A DNA stretch of 64,000 nucleotides, from assembly GCA_016748015.1 (NCBI GenBank), contig JAAOMT010000200.1, forward strand, positions 901,502 through 965,501, given 5' to 3'. The translations under genes and the position numbers were made by a program. Positions 47,805-62,192 of this stretch are shown here, in pieces (within the stretch, counting starts at the first letter, position 1; the number at the start of each line of letters is the position of its first letter). The notes beneath the pieces are model-generated. The model was not told where the DNA came from, searched no databases, and worked only from the letters and a program-made list of their open reading frames with translations. The stretch is from Geosiphon pyriformis. Its lineage: Eukaryota > Glomeromycota > Glomeromycetes > Archaeosporales > Geosiphonaceae.

Positions 47805-50800
47805 AAGTTGCAGAGTATTCATATTGAAGATTCTCTTTTCCTACCATCCCAGTAAATTGTGTGAAAAATTATCGTCGGGGCTTCTGAATTACATACTTCA
47901 AATTAATATAATGCAAATTTGGACTTTTAACATAGATATCTAGCTCTGAAGAATCAATAGTAAAGCAAAAGTCAGTATAATTACTCGCAACGAAAGGATA
48001 CTGCATATTTCTCTTTCACTATTTTTTATTATTAATTGTATATTAACGTTATAGTAATATAATTTGATTGGTTCTACCAAATGTTAAATAAATTATTTCT
48101 AGTATTTAAATTTGGTAATAAAATGTTCTGATTCAAGACCATAAAATATTCTTCTCTCAAAGCTAATTGGACCTTTAAAAGTATATTTCTTAATGGCGAA
48201 GTGAAACTTGAAAGTCAAATAAAACCTATTCAATTTTTACTAATTTAACTGAAGGCATTTAAATATTAAAATATAAAATCAAAAACTTAAATTAAAAGCC
48301 CTGATGCTTTTTACTGTTAATAAATTTCTGAATTTAGTTTAGAAAACTATAAAATTGTTTTCACCATGCAAGAAAATATTTTAGATTAAATTAAAATTTT
48401 ATAAATAAGAATGATAGTAATTTTAAATTATTATTTTAATTTTAATTTTATCAGCAACACAGTAGCAAAAGTTTTGAAGTTTTTTATATAGCTTTCAAAT
48501 TATACATATATCAAACCAAAAAAAGTGAAGCTTATTCCTTCAAACTATTATTCTATGTTGAAAAAAGCTATTTCCTAAAGTCTATTTTGAAATTTTTCGC
48601 AGATTTAATCCAAAAGCGATTGACAAGAAGACTGCGATAATTGAATTATAAATTGTGTGAAAATCAAAAAAATCAGTTATGAAAAATTCTATAGCTTGAA
48701 TTACTTAGCTACCTTAATTGTTTGATTTCGCGCTTTATATTAAAGCTGAAAATTTTAAATTGATATGGGATAATAATAATAAAAAATTTCAAAATTTATT
48801 TCGTTTTATTATTAATTTTCAATTCTAAGGATTGTTCGCTTTAGAAATTTTAAAACCAGGGTTTTTTCTTAAATATATTTGTGTATTAAATATTAATAAC
48901 TTATCAACTCCATTAAAATTCTCATTCTGTATTATCATAAATCTATTTCTCAATTATTTCAGTGAATTAATAAACTGTCAAAAGTTAATATAAAAATGTA
49001 TATCTTTTTGATGTTAGAGATATTAGGCTCAATTGAAAATCGAAAAGCTCAAATTAAATTGTTATCGTATAGTAATAGGTCATTTTTGAGAATTTAGAAT
49101 CATGGCAGAACCCTTTTGGAGATTTTAATTAATAGACTCTCCAGAATTAATTTATTTAAACTTGTGATTTATTTCAGTTATATTCAGGTCAAAAGTACAA
49201 AATATGATATTTACAATGCTTATGTCTTATATATTTTTACTCTTTCTCACGAAATTTATGTCAATGGAGTTTAGTAAAGGTGCTTCACATAAGAGGATAA
49301 AACTATTTTTAAATTTTACATTCATAATAACTCAATACTCACAAGATTTTGATTCAATCTAATGAAAAATAAGCCATTTTCAGAGTGTTAGCAATATTAT
49401 CAAAAAAAATAAAAAAGTAATAGATACTATAAAGCTCCTTAATATTATTGCAATATACTATAGATAACAGGAAAATTGAAACCCTATTTAACAAATGGTA
49501 ATGCACTTAGGCAATCTCTTCTTGTTGCATAAAAAATTCCCCTAAAAAAATTTGTTCCGAAAACATATATTGATATAATTATGCAAATTCTATTTTTTTC
49601 GGGTTTTGAGCACATCATAAAAATTTTGAAATTAAAAAAACTCTCCCAGCTGCTGAAATAGTGATAGAACTTTTTAAAGAGTAAGCAAAGTCTATTTTAT
49701 TTACCTCATATTCACCTTGAAAATTATTAAATTTTTGAAACAAAGAGATTAAAAGTTTGCAATAAATATATCCATTAATTAAAATACAATTTTTTCTCCA
49801 CACTCAATATATTCTTTTACATTTTCTTATTTGAAGTTATGAGTTTCTTAAAATATTTTGTGGTATTAAAAAATTAACTCTAATTTATAGTTTTAATATG
49901 AATTAAAAATAAAAGTTAAAATACCGAAGTTTATATGAAAAAGTATTTCAAAGAACAATTGCTTTTGTGAAGAATTATATTTTTAATACTGCTTTAAAAA
50001 AAATTTAAATGGAAATAATATTAGACTTGTAATTTTCTTGTTTTTTTATTGAACTTAGTTATTAAGCATCGAACCTTTTGATATAAAATTTAGAATTTGT
50101 TTTTATTGTAATCTAATTTAAAATCTTATTGATGAGTTTATAACAACAAATATTTAAAAAAATTTCAGCTCCATTTAATTAAAAAATATTGAAATTTGGA
50201 ATATACAAAGATTGTCAAACAAAAATTTATATAAAATTCGAATTATAAATTAAATAGCAAAAGATGTTTGTTAATCATAAATAACTCATAAAAAGTGCTA
50301 AATTTCTTACCTATTAACAAAAAGAATATTATTCAATCAGAAAATAATATCATTAAATTCTTACATTGTAAAAAATACCCTCAAACATCATTAAAGAAAA
50401 TAAATGCAAAGCTCTTCATTGGTTAAAACAATGGATAATAAAAACAACAATTAAAAATGAAGCAAATGTCTAAACGTTGATTTAATTTTTTTTTTATTAG
50501 TATTTAAGCTGCAACAGAACAATATCTACTTCAAATTGGTCACCAATATATTGTTTTTTATTTGAAATTTCCTATATTTCTATTCGACTTAAGAATTGAA
50601 GAATAAACGAGAATTGTTAAAGATTAACTCTTTGAAATAAGATCAAATTATCTAAAATTCAGTCGAACTATTTTATATTCAGGAAGTTTAATTTTTCTAT
50701 ATTAAGATTGGATAGTTAATTTTCTCTTTCAAAAAAGGTATTTAGAGACTAAAAAATTATCAATAAAAATCAAAAATGTCAGAAAACGAGATAAAAAGTG

Positions 50801-51092
50801 GCATCATGTAGCGTACACATTTTAAAAACTAGACTAATAAAAAGTTTAGATTTTATTAAGTGATTTGAGCTTTCTCATTAATTAATTATCTGTACCTATA
50901 GTTTATTTAATTGAGATTTCAATTTAAAAACTTTTTTCCTCTGGAATAATCGAAATTTAAAATTTTAGCATTGTCCGTAAATAAACAAGTATTCTTTGTA
51001 CAACTATAACACGCTTTGAAGAATACCCTTTTGAAAGTCTGTTTACGGCATTGTAAACTCAAGAATCCGTTCTATAATATTGTAGTGCAAAG

Positions 51093-51280
51093 AACAATGG
51101 CCCAAATCTTGCCTTTTTCGACTAAAATAATCAATTATAAGGGCTGATCCATTTTTTAGGATATTGTTTGCATAGCATACAATTCATCTGTTAAATTTAT
51201 GATTAAATGGAATATAATTTAACTTTTTTAACATTCTATTTCAATTTATATTGTTTCTTATCACATCTTTTTCTATAAAA
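51093..51280 (+). promoter_or_regulatory. Promoter of CaaX-peptide gene 2
   Basis: AACAATG at 51093-51099. The inverted pair seen in the other units has decayed here (ATTGTTT at 51173-51179, with only ACAAT on the right arm). TATAAAA at 51274-51280 lies 114 nt before the ATG. Confidence 0.5.
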
Positions 51281-51387
51281 CTGGTCGTGCCTTTACAATT
51301 TTCTTTTCATTCAATCCAACCAGAAGAAAAGGAAAAGAAATTGAATTCTCAAATTCAAATTATATCAAATCAAATAACTTAAGCAAA

Positions 51388-51519
51388 ATGCAACCAACAA
51401 CCAACAATCAATCCTCTTTCAATCCACTCTCAATCATCGCTCCTGGCAACGGCTCAATTAAAGGACCAACTGGTGACCCAGATGATGGTAGCGGCACTGG
51501 TCAATGCTCAATCATGTAA
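51388..51519 (+). CDS. CaaX lipopeptide (pheromone-like) precursor, copy 2
   Basis: Encodes the same 43 residues as copy 1, ending QCSIM. It differs from copy 1 only at synonymous sites (codons 10, 13, 17, 28, 32, 34, 35 and 41). It lies in the unit most similar to unit 1 over its full length, yet it carries GGT AGC at codons 34-35 where copy 1 has GGC AGT. That suggests exchange or conversion of the coding block between units. The 3' flank after the TAA is shared with all copies (GCAGAGTATTCATATTGAA). Confidence 0.78.
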   Translation: MQPTTNNQSSFNPLSIIAPGNGSIKGPTGDPDDGSGTGQCSIM

Positions 51520-54500
51520 AAATTGCAGAGTATTCATATTGAAGATTCTCTTTTTTCGACCATCCCAGTAAATTGTGTGAAAAATTATCTTCGGGCTTCT
51601 GACTTACATACTTCAAATTAATATAATGCAAATTTGGGCTTTTAACATAGATATCTAGCTCTGAAGAATCAATAGTAAAGCAAAAGTCAGTATAATTACT
51701 CGCAACGAAAGGATACTGCATATTTCTCTTTCACCATTTTTTATTATTAATTGTATATTAACGTTATAGTAATATAATTTGATTGGTTCTACAAAATGGT
51801 AAATAAATTATTTCTAGTATTTAAATTTGGTAATAAAATGTTCTGATTCAAGACCATAAAATATTCTTATCTCAAAGCTAATTGGACCCTTTAAAAGTAT
51901 ATTTCTTAATGGCGAAGTGAAACTTGAAAGTCAAATAAAACCTGTTCAATTTTTACTAATTTAACTGAAGGTATTTAAATATTAAATACAAAATCAAAAA
52001 CTTAAATTAAAAGCCCTGATACTTTTTACTGCTAATAAATTTCTGAATTTAGTTTAGAAAACTACAAAATTGTTTTCACTATGCAAGAAAATATTTTAGA
52101 TTAAATTAAAATTTTATAAATAAGAATGATAGTAGTTTTAAATTATTATTTTAATTTTAATTTTATCAGCAACACAGTAGCAAAAGTTTTGAAGTTTTTT
52201 ATATAGCTTTCAAATTATACATATATCAAACCAAAAAAAGTGAAGCTTATTCCTTCAAACTATTATTCTATTTGAAAAAAAATATTTCCTAAAGTCTATT
52301 TTGAAATTTTTCGCAGATTTAATCCAAAAGCGATTGACAAGAAGACTGCGATAATTGAATTATAAATTGTGTAAAATTAGTCATGGAAAATTCTATAGCT
52401 TGAATTACTTAGTTACTTTAATTGTTTGATTTCTTGCTTTGTGTTAAAGCTGACAATTTTGAATTAATAGCCTAATAGTAGAAAAAGAAAATTTCAAATT
52501 AATTCGTTTTCATATCAATTATTGATTCTCAGGATTGTTTGCTTTCTAATTTTGAAACAAAGGTTTTTTTTCTTAAATCTATTGGTGTATTAAATATTAA
52601 TAACTTATTAACTCCATTTAAATTCTCATTCTGTATTATCATAAATCTATTTTTCAATTATTTCAGTGAATTAATACACTGTCAAGATTTAATATAAAAA
52701 TGTATATCTTTTTTATGTTAGAGATATTAGGCTCAATTGAAAATCAAAAAGCTCAATTAAATTGTTATCGCATAGTAATAGGTCATTTATGAGAATTTAG
52801 AATCATCGGCAGATAGTTTAATACCCTTTTGGAGACTTTAATTAATAGACTCTCCAGAATGAATTTATTAAACTTGTGATTTATTCCAGTTGCCAAGTGG
52901 TTATATTTAGGTCAAAAGTACAAAATATGATATTTACAGTGTTTATGTCTTATATATTTTTACTTCTTTCTCTCGAAATTTGTTTCAATGAAGTTTAGTA
53001 AAGATGCTTCACATAAGAAGATAAACTATTTTTAAATTTTACATTAATAATAACTCAATACTCACAAAATTTTGATTCAATCTAATAAAAAATAAGCCAT
53101 TTTAAGAGTGTTAGCAATATTATCAAAAAAAGATAAAAAATTGTTAGACACTATAATTATCATTGTAATATACTATAGATAAGAGGAAAGTTGAAACCCT
53201 ATTTAACAAATGTTTATGCATTGTGTTTTCTGCTTTGCTTTGAAACAATATTTTATTGTTATATAAGAATTCTCCAAAAAGATTTGTTCCCAAAAATAGA
53301 TTAATATAATTACCAATTCTATTTTTTGTCGGATTTTGAACACATTATGAAGTCTTGAAATCGTCCCAAAAGCTGAAACCTTTAAAGAGTAAGCAATATT
53401 TATTTTGTTCATCTTATATTCACTTTGAAAATATTAAGTTTTTGAAACAAAGAGATTAAAAGTTTGCAATAAATATATCATGAAATTAAAATTTAATTTT
53501 TTTCTCCACACTCAAAATATTCTGTTGCATTTTATTATTTGAAGTTATGAGTTTCTTAAAATATTTTGTGGTATTAAAAAATTAACCCCGAATTTATAGT
53601 TTTAATATGAATTAAAAATAGAAGTTAAAATACCGAAGTTTATTATGAAAAAATACTCAAAGAACCATTGCTTTTGCAAAAGATTATATTTTTATGCTTA
53701 TTTGAGAAAAAGCTATATTTCAATAATATTGTACTTGTAATTTTCTTGTTTTTTTCTTGAATTTATAGTTATTAAGCATCAACTTTTTGATATAAAATTT
53801 AGGATTTGTGTTTATTGTAGTCTATGTTTAAATTTTTTATCATAAGTTTATAACAACAAATATTTGAAATTTTTTTCAGCTTTTATTATTAATATTAAAT
53901 ATTAAATATTCAAATGTAGAATATTCAAAGATTGTCACATAAAGATTTATATCAAACTCGAATTAATATTATCTAAAATACAAGATAATTATTGTTTAAA
54001 TAGTGAAAGATGCTAATTAATAATAAAAAACTTATAGAAGACGCAGATTTTCTTAGATTTTAGCGAAAAAAAATATTAACATTAAATTTTCAGAGTTTAG
54101 AAAATACCCTCAAAAATCATCAAAAAAAATAAATGCATAAAGTGCAAAGCTCTGCATGGTTAATACAATGGGATAATAAAACTGATATTAAAGTGAATAA
54201 ATTGTCTAGACGTTGATTTGATATTTTTTTTATTAGTATTTAGGCAACATAACAATATCTACTTCAAAACTGTATTGTATATTCTAATTGAAATTTCCTA
54301 TATTCTATTCACTTAAGAATTGAAAAATAAACGAAGAATTGTTAAACATTAACTCTTTGAAATTAGCTAAACTTGGTCAAACTATTTAACTTTTCAGAAG
54401 TTTAAGTTTTCCATATTAAGTGAGTTATGTATGTACACATTTAAAAACTAGACTAATAAAAAATTTGAATTTTGTCGGGTAAATCATGTGACTTGAACTT

Positions 54501-54722
54501 TCTCATAATAAACTTTCTGTACCCACAGTTTATTTAAATGAGGTTTCAGTTTAAAAACTCTTTTCCATCTGGAATAATCGAAATTTAGAGTTTTAGCATT
54601 GTCTGTGAATAGACAAGTATTTTTCGTTCAACGATAACACATTTTGAAGAATACACTTTCGAAAGCCTGTTTACGGCATTATATATTCATGCATCCGCTA
54701 TATAATAGGTTGTAATGCAAAG

Positions 54723-54912
54723 AACAATGACCTACCTTTTGCCTTTTTAGACTAATAATCAATTTTGAAATCTGAAATGTTTTTGGGACATTGTTAGCGT
54801 AACTTAACAATGCGCCTATCAAATTTATGAACAATTGGAATAATAATAAATTGGCTTTTTTAACATTCTGCTTCAATTAATATTGTTTCTAGTCACATAT
54901 TTTCCTATAAAA
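54723..54912 (+). promoter_or_regulatory. Promoter of CaaX-peptide gene 3
   Basis: AACAATG at 54723-54729. Inverted pair CATTGTTA at 54789-54796 and TAACAATG at 54805-54812 (8-nt spacer). TATAAAA at 54906-54912 lies 119 nt before the ATG. Confidence 0.58.
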
Positions 54913-55024
54913 TAGATCGTGCCTTCCCAACTTCTTTTCATTCAATCCAACCAAAAGAACTAAAAGAAAAAAAGAAATTGAACTCTCAAATTCAAATTAA
55001 ATCAAATCAAATAACTTAAACAAA

Positions 55025-55156
55025 ATGCAACCAACAACCAACAATCAATCCTCATTCAATCCGCTCTCAATCATCGCTCCTGGCAATGGCTCGATTAAAG
55101 GACCAACTGGTGACCCAGACGATGGTAGCGGCACTGGTCAATGCTCTATCATGTAA
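55025..55156 (+). CDS. CaaX lipopeptide (pheromone-like) precursor, copy 3
   Basis: Identical 43-residue product with the CSIM terminus. Private synonymous differences are AAT at codon 21 and TCT at codon 41. Its 3' flank diverges from units 1-2 about 400 nt after the stop, showing that spacer DNA changes faster than the gene. It is followed after only 1.9 kb by copy 4, the shortest spacing in the array. Confidence 0.78.
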   Translation: MQPTTNNQSSFNPLSIIAPGNGSIKGPTGDPDDGSGTGQCSIM

Positions 55157-56628
55157 AATTCGCAGAGTATTTATATTGAAAGTTCTCTTTTTTCGACCAT
55201 CCCAATAATATGTGTGAAAAATTATCGTCAGCACTTCTGAATTATATACTTCAAGTTAATATAATGCAAATTTGGACTCTTTACATAGTTATCAAGCTAT
55301 TAATAATCAATAGTAATGCAAAAGTCAATAGGATTATTTATAATGAAATGATATCGCATATTTCTCTTCACTATTTCTTAATATTAATTGTGTATTAGTA
55401 TTATAGCATTACTTTTATAAATGTCATTGGTTTTACCAAAGTTTAAATAAAATGCTTCTAGCATTTAAACTTAATAAAGGAAAGCTTTAACTCAAGGACT
55501 GTGGAACTTTTTCCTCAAAAAAAATGTGGTTTCTATCATATAAAAAATACTGCTACTCAGGTGCTTTTAAGGTATATTCTTGGTGAACTTGAACAATTAA
55601 ATTATTTAACGCAAAAATTGAGCCTTAGATATTTGGAATCCCCCCAAAAAATAGAAACCTAAATAAAAAATTTAAGTTTTTACTGCTAATAAAATTTTTG
55701 CTTTGAAATTATGAAATGCATAGCTACTATTTAAAGTATTTTAAAATATGTTATGAACTATTTTTCACTACTTTTTTTAGATTAATAAAAATCTTGATGA
55801 CATAACTTAAGTTTTTGAATTATTGTCTCTAATTTAAATTTTACGGGCAAAAAACATTGACATAAATATATAAAGTGTTACAATAGAAGGTTATAAGACT
55901 AAAAAAAATAAAGCTAGATATAAAATATATTAACAATTAAATATGACATCCTTTTGAAAATATCGAATTATTTAAATTGGGTTAAATTGTTTCGCTCTTT
56001 AGCAAGTTTCGGTTTGAATTTCTAATTAGCAGCTATTCGAATAAGTCATTGAAATAATTAAATTACAAGGCAGGCATCCTTACAATTAGTATAAGAGAGG
56101 CTAGCAAATTTATCTTAAAACTAAAATAATAATAAGTGTCAATTTGGTTTGGGTAAATCGAATGATTCGAGCTTTTTAAAATAAATTTTCATATGCACAC
56201 TTAGCAAATAGTCATTAAAGCCTCATAACTTAAATAATATTTTTTACTAATTACTTATTAATTCAAAGTTTCCCTCATATTAATTTTGAAATTAAAACGC
56301 ATTCTGTTTATAGATTGATACTTATACTAAAAGTCATTTTATTCCCGATTTTTTATGGATATTTGTTTATGAAAAGGTTCAAAAAAGATATTCATTTACA
56401 ATCTTAAATTCAAAAGCATTTTGCATGCTAGTAATAGATTTTCTTGCATGTAATACTCATTTAGCATACCGTTAAACATTAGATGGAAATTTAGAGTTTT
56501 TAATATTGTCCGTGAATGAACAAATGTTTTTTCTACAACTATAACACATTTTTGAAGAAAACTCTTTTGAAAGCCTGTTTATGGCATTGTAAATTCATGC
56601 ATCCGTTCTATAATATTGTAGTGCAAAG

Positions 56629-56817
56629 AACAATAACCTACATATTGCCATTTTCGACTAAAATAATCAATTTTAAAAGCTGATCCGTTTTTAGGACATT
56701 GTTAGTATAGCTTAACAATGCGTTTATCAAATTTCTGATTAAATGGAATAATAATTTGACTTTTTTAACATTCTGCTTCAGTTAATATTGTTTCTAATCA
56801 TATCTTTTTCTATAAAA
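56629..56817 (+). promoter_or_regulatory. Promoter of CaaX-peptide gene 4
   Basis: The first site reads AACAATA (56629-56635), one base off the strict consensus. Inverted pair CATTGTTA at 56697-56704 and TAACAATG at 56713-56720 (8-nt spacer). TATAAAA at 56811-56817 lies 111 nt before the ATG, the shortest leader in the array. Confidence 0.55.
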
Positions 56818-56921
56818 TAGATCGTGCCTTCCCAACTTCTTTTCATTCAATCCAACCAAAAGAACTAAAAGAAATTGAACTCTCAAATTCAAATTAAATC
56901 AAATCAAATAACTTAAACAAA

Positions 56922-57053
56922 ATGCAACCAACAACCAACAATCAATCCTCATTCAATCCGCTCTCAATCATCGCTCCTGGCAACGGCTCAATTAAAGGAC
57001 CAACTGGTGACCCAGACGATGGTAGCGGCACTGGTCAATGCTCGATTATGTAA
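56922..57053 (+). CDS. CaaX lipopeptide (pheromone-like) precursor, copy 4
   Basis: Identical 43-residue product. The codon choice is the array majority at nearly every site and shares ATT at codon 42 with copy 5 only, so copies 4 and 5 look closest in the coding part. The upstream flank contains the 55.95-56.25 kb block, which is otherwise found only before copy 1. Confidence 0.78.
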   Translation: MQPTTNNQSSFNPLSIIAPGNGSIKGPTGDPDDGSGTGQCSIM

Positions 57054-59033
57054 AAGTTACAGAGTATTCATATTGAAAGTTCTCTTTTTTCGACTATCCC
57101 AGTAAATTATGTGAAAATTATCGTCGGCACTTCCTCAAGTTAATATAATGCAAATTCGGACTCTTTATATAGATATCTAGCTCTTAATAATCAGCGGTAA
57201 AGCAAAAGTCGATAGAATTACTCGCAACTAAAGGATACTGCATATTTCTATTTCACTCTTATTTAATATTAATAGTGTATTAGCATTAGAGTAATCGAAT
57301 TTGGTTAGTATTAACAAAATATTCCTAATATGTAAATTTTAATATTAATAGACTTTAATTCAAGAACGTTAAAACCTTTTTTGCTCAAGTAAAATAAAGC
57401 TATTTGGACCTTTAAAAATATCTCTCTTAATATCAAAGTGAAACTTGAAAGTCAAATATGAACCTGTTCAATCTTTACTAACTCAACTCAAACCTGATAT
57501 TTACCTTGAATTATTAAATTTTTTAAAGCAAAGAGATTAAAAGCTTGCGATAAATATATATCAACCAATCTTTGAATCATATTTCTCCTATCAAAATTCA
57601 GTGAAATTCATATTAAATGTTTTATTTGCGCTTAAAATATTCTATTTCATTTTTTTATTTGAAGTTATGAGTTTTTCTTAAGCATATCTTTTAACATTGA
57701 GAAAAATCTAATCTCTAATTTATACTTTTAATATGAATTGATAATAGAAGTTAAAATACCGAAGTTTATTATACTAACAATTGAAAATACCTATAAAAAA
57801 AGATTGCTTTTGCAAAAAATTATATTTTTTAATACTACTTTAAGAAAAAACCTGTAGTGCACTTGTATTTTCATCAACTTTGATGTAAAATTTAGAATTT
57901 ATTTTTTATTGTGATCTAAGCTTAAAATTTTATTGATGACTTTATAATAATAAATATTAAATTTGGCATAATCAAGGTGTTTTTATATAAAAATTTAAAT
58001 CAAATTTGAACAAAATTTTTACCGCAATATTGCAACATAATGTTTTTTTAAATAGTAAAGATGCTAATTATTAACGAAAAGATAATATCTAATCAGAGAA
58101 TATTATTCGTAACTTTTTAGAATGTAGAAAATACTCTCAAAAGATTATTAAATGCACAGATGTAAAGCTCTTTATGGTTAAACACAATGGGTTAATGAGA
58201 CTAGCACTAAAAATGAATGATTTGTCTAAACGTTAATGTGATATTTTTTGGTATTTAAGCTTCAGATTATAGAATTCAAAGAATATTTATAACTCAGACA
58301 GAACAATATCTACTTCGAAACTCGCATAAAATCTATATTGTTTGTTTTAATTGAAATTTTCCTATCTTCCTATTTTCGACTTAAGCATTGAAGAATGGAA
58401 CCAGATAGTGCTCGAACGGAGATAAAGAATTGTTAGACATAAACTCTTTGAAAAAAATTTAAAGTATTTCACTTTTAAATTTGCGATAGTAAGAGTTGAT
58501 AGCTAGTTTTCCCATTCAAAAATATTTAGAGATAAATGTTATATTAAGTGAGTTATTTAATGTAGAAATCCTATAATTTATTCTAAAATTAGACGAATAA
58601 TTAGCAGGAGTTTATTTGAACCTAATATAAATAAATTTATTTAAAAATATTTTCAGTTCTACCCAAATCAATTCTGAATTTAAAAGCATTTGTTTATAAA
58701 TTGATACTTTTTACTAAGAAAACAAAAATGTTATTATTTCACATTAACTGAATTGCAAATCTAGCATATTTTAATTCCGAAGAGATCCTAAAAAAGATCC
58801 CTATTTACAATTTGAATTCAAAGGTATTTGGCATGTTAGTCATAAATTCTCTTGGATGTAATACCGTTAAACATCAGGCACTGGAATAATCCAAATTTAG
58901 AGTTTTTAGCATTGTCCGTTAATAAACAAGTATTATTTGTACAACTATAACACGCTTTTGAAGAAAACCCTTTTGAAAGCCTATTAACGGCATTGTAAAT
59001 TCATGCATCTGTTCTATAATATTGTAGTGCAAG

Positions 59034-59200
59034 AACAATGACCTATATCTTTCCTTTTTCGACTAAAATAATCAATTTAAAAAGCTGATCCGTTTTAACA
59101 ATGTGTCTATCAAATTTATGACTAAATGGAATAATAACTTGACTTTTTTAACATTCTGCTTCAGTTAACATTGTTTCTAATCATATTTTTTTCTATAAAA
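59034..59200 (+). promoter_or_regulatory. Promoter of CaaX-peptide gene 5
   Basis: AACAATG at 59034-59040. Only the right arm of the inverted pair remains (TAACAATG at 59096-59103); about 20 nt with the left arm are deleted compared with unit 4. TATAAAA at 59194-59200 lies 120 nt before the ATG. It is a natural variant for judging whether the pair matters. Confidence 0.52.
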
Positions 59201-59313
59201 TTGATCGTGTCTTCCCAATTTCTTTCCATTCAATCCAACTAAAAGAACTAAAGAAAAGGAAAGAAATTGAATTCTCAAAATTAAATTAAATCAAATCAAA
59301 TAATTTAAACAAA

Positions 59314-59445
59314 ATGCAACCAACAACCAACAATCAATCCTCTTTCAATCCGCTCTCAATCATCGCTCCTGGCAACGGCTCAATTAAAGGACCAACTGGT
59401 GACCCAGACGATGGTAGCGGCACTGGCCAATGCTCGATTATGTAA
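59314..59445 (+). CDS. CaaX lipopeptide (pheromone-like) precursor, copy 5
   Basis: Identical 43-residue product. Private synonymous change: GGC at codon 38. It shares TCT at codon 10 with copy 2 and ATT at codon 42 with copy 4, a mosaic pattern expected if short conversion tracts move between units. Confidence 0.78.
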   Translation: MQPTTNNQSSFNPLSIIAPGNGSIKGPTGDPDDGSGTGQCSIM

Positions 59446-62192
59446 AAGTTGCAGAGTATTCATATTGAAAGCTCTCTTTTTTCGACTATCCCAGTAAATT
59501 GTGTGAAAATTATCGTCGACACTTCCTCAAGTTAATGTAATGCAAATTCGGACTCTTTATGTAGATATCTAGCTCTTAATAATCAGCGGTAAAGCAAAAG
59601 TCGATAGAATTACTCGCAATTAAAGGATACTGCATATTTCTCTTTCACTATTTTCTAATATTAATTGTATAGTAACATTATAGTAATATAATTTGATCAG
59701 TTTTACTAAAGGTTAAATGAAATATTCCTATATTTAAATTTGGTAATAAAATGCTTTTATTCAAAACCATAAAACTTTTTTTACTCAAATAAAATAAAGC
59801 TAATTGGACCTTCAAAAGTATATTTCTTGATTGTAAAGTAAAACCTGAAAGTTAAATCCGAAACTGTTTAATCTTTACTAACTCAACTCAAGGCATTCGA
59901 ATATTTAGGTGTTCATAAGTCTTATAAAATTAAAAAATTAAATTAAAAAGCTTTGATACTTTTTATTGCTTTAAATTTCTGACTTGAGTTGAAAATAAGC
60001 AAAATTAACACTCTATTTAAAAACTTATCAGGAAAGTAGTAGCAAAAAATTTCGAATTTCTTTATATAGCATTAAAATATACAAATAGTTTCACATATAT
60101 TCAGTCTAAAGAAGTTAAAAAATAACTTAAGGCTTTTTCTTCTAAGTTAACATAAAAAAACCTCGAATGATTATTCTCTACTGAATAAAGTCATTTACTA
60201 AAATCTAATTATGGTCGGCTCTTACGCTTTCCATAGGTCTGATCCAAGGCTCTTTCATATGCAGAACGGAAACAATAAAATTTTATAGCTATTTTTCTTA
60301 GCAGTTGCTACTAAAGTAATAACCTTTCAATATTTGTATTTCTTTATTCTGGTGCTTGTGATAATTAAATTTTTTAGCCTTTGATTATAATAGCTAGTTT
60401 AAAAAAAATTGATTTTGAAGATATTAGGCTCAATTAAATATTGAGATTTCCACTAAATTTATATTAAAATATCAGATAATTTTTATTGCGATTGCAAGCT
60501 GTAAAGTCATTTTTGAGAATTTAGAGTTATCGGTAAATAGTTTAAATTTCTTTTGGAAAATTTAAAACATAGAGATTAATTATAATTGATTTAAATAATA
60601 AGAAATTATTTTTTGGAATTTGAAGGATAGATCGAATTTTGTGATTCATTCCTGTTGCTGAGCGGGTAGGTTTAGGTCAAAAGTAGCTAATGTTATAGCA
60701 TAATTAGTATAAATATGAAATTTGCAATATTTAGGTCTTTTGTCTTTTTACAAAATTTATTTTAATCAATTTTTTGTCAAAGGTACTTCACATAAGAGGA
60801 TAAAAATATTCTAAATTTTAATTAAAATAATAAAAACTAAGCAATTTTTAGAGTAACAGATACTATAGGGGCTACTCATTATCACTGTGATATGCTATAG
60901 GTGAGAACCTATTTATTAAATTCTAGTGCAGTGTATTTTTTGCTCTGTACTTTGAAACAATAATGAATTCATTTAGAAACTATTAAAATTTTAAAAGCAA
61001 AGAGATTAAAAGCTTGCGATAAATATATTATCAAACAATACTCTCAACTCTATTTTTTGATATTAAAAAATTTAAACCCTTTAATTTACACTTCTAATAT
61101 GACTTAAAAAACAGAGGTTGCAATGCAGATGTTTACTATACCAATAATTGAAAAATCCCTCAAAGAATGATTACGAAAAATTATATAGCAATAATATTTT
61201 ACCTATAATTTCCGTGTTTTTGTTTAAAATTTATAGTTATTAATATCAATTTTTTTAATGTAAAATTTAGAATTTATTCTTTATTGTAATCAAAGTTTAA
61301 AATTTTGTTGATGACTTATAAAAATAAATACCAAAACTTGGAATAACACACAAAATTTGAATTCAATGCGAATTATAAGCTAAACCATGTTTTTTTCTTA
61401 ATATTATTTGAATAATGCAACATAAAGAATTCAGTATTAATTGTTAGGAGTATTTAAATAATAATTAAATATTAACAAAAAGAATAATAATTAATCAAAA
61501 ATTATTTTCTAAGTGTAGAAAATATTTACAAAAAAGATTTATTATTAAAAAATAAATGAATTGTCTAAACTTTAATTGATATTTTTTTAGTATTTTAACT
61601 TTACTTTATAAAATTCTATAGTTCTTGCAGAACAATATCTACCTCAAAACTCGCATAATATATGTATTGTTCAATCTAATTGAAATTTTCTTTTATTTTA
61701 TTTTCGACTTAAGAATTGAAGAATAGACGAAATGGTTGACAAATGCAGATGAAGAGTGATTGAACATAAACTCATTAAAAAATTAAATATCCAAGATTGT
61801 CCAATTATTTTACTCTTTAGCGGGTTGAAATTTGCAAAGTAAGAGTTGACAGTTAATTTTTCCATTCAAAAAAGGTATTTAGAGACTAGTAATATTATTT
61901 CAAAATTAAAAATATTAGAACACACAAAAAAATTCTTATAATTTAATCTAAAAATTAGGCTAACCATTAACAAATTTAAGAATCTTTCATATCTACTTAA
62001 ATTAATTCTGAAAATTAAATTCATTAGCATAGAGTTAAACAGAATAATTGAAATTTAGAGTTTTTAGCATTGTCCGTGAATAAACATGTATTCTTTGTAA
62101 AACTATAACACGTTGTGCAGAATATCCTTCCGAAAACTATTTATGGCATTGTTAAGTTCATGCATCCCTATATAATATATTGTAGTGCAAAG

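Noticed and set aside
47722-47943. Plus-strand 73-codon frame overlapping CaaX gene 1 in another phase
   Set aside because: The synonymous changes of the true frame would alter this frame, and its later part (shared only in part at 55210) is not kept in the other units.
51512-51721. Minus-strand open frame of 69 codons across the 3' end of CaaX gene 2
   Set aside because: Not conserved as a frame in the other units. It is the antisense shadow of the 3' flank, while the plus-strand gene is conserved in all six units.
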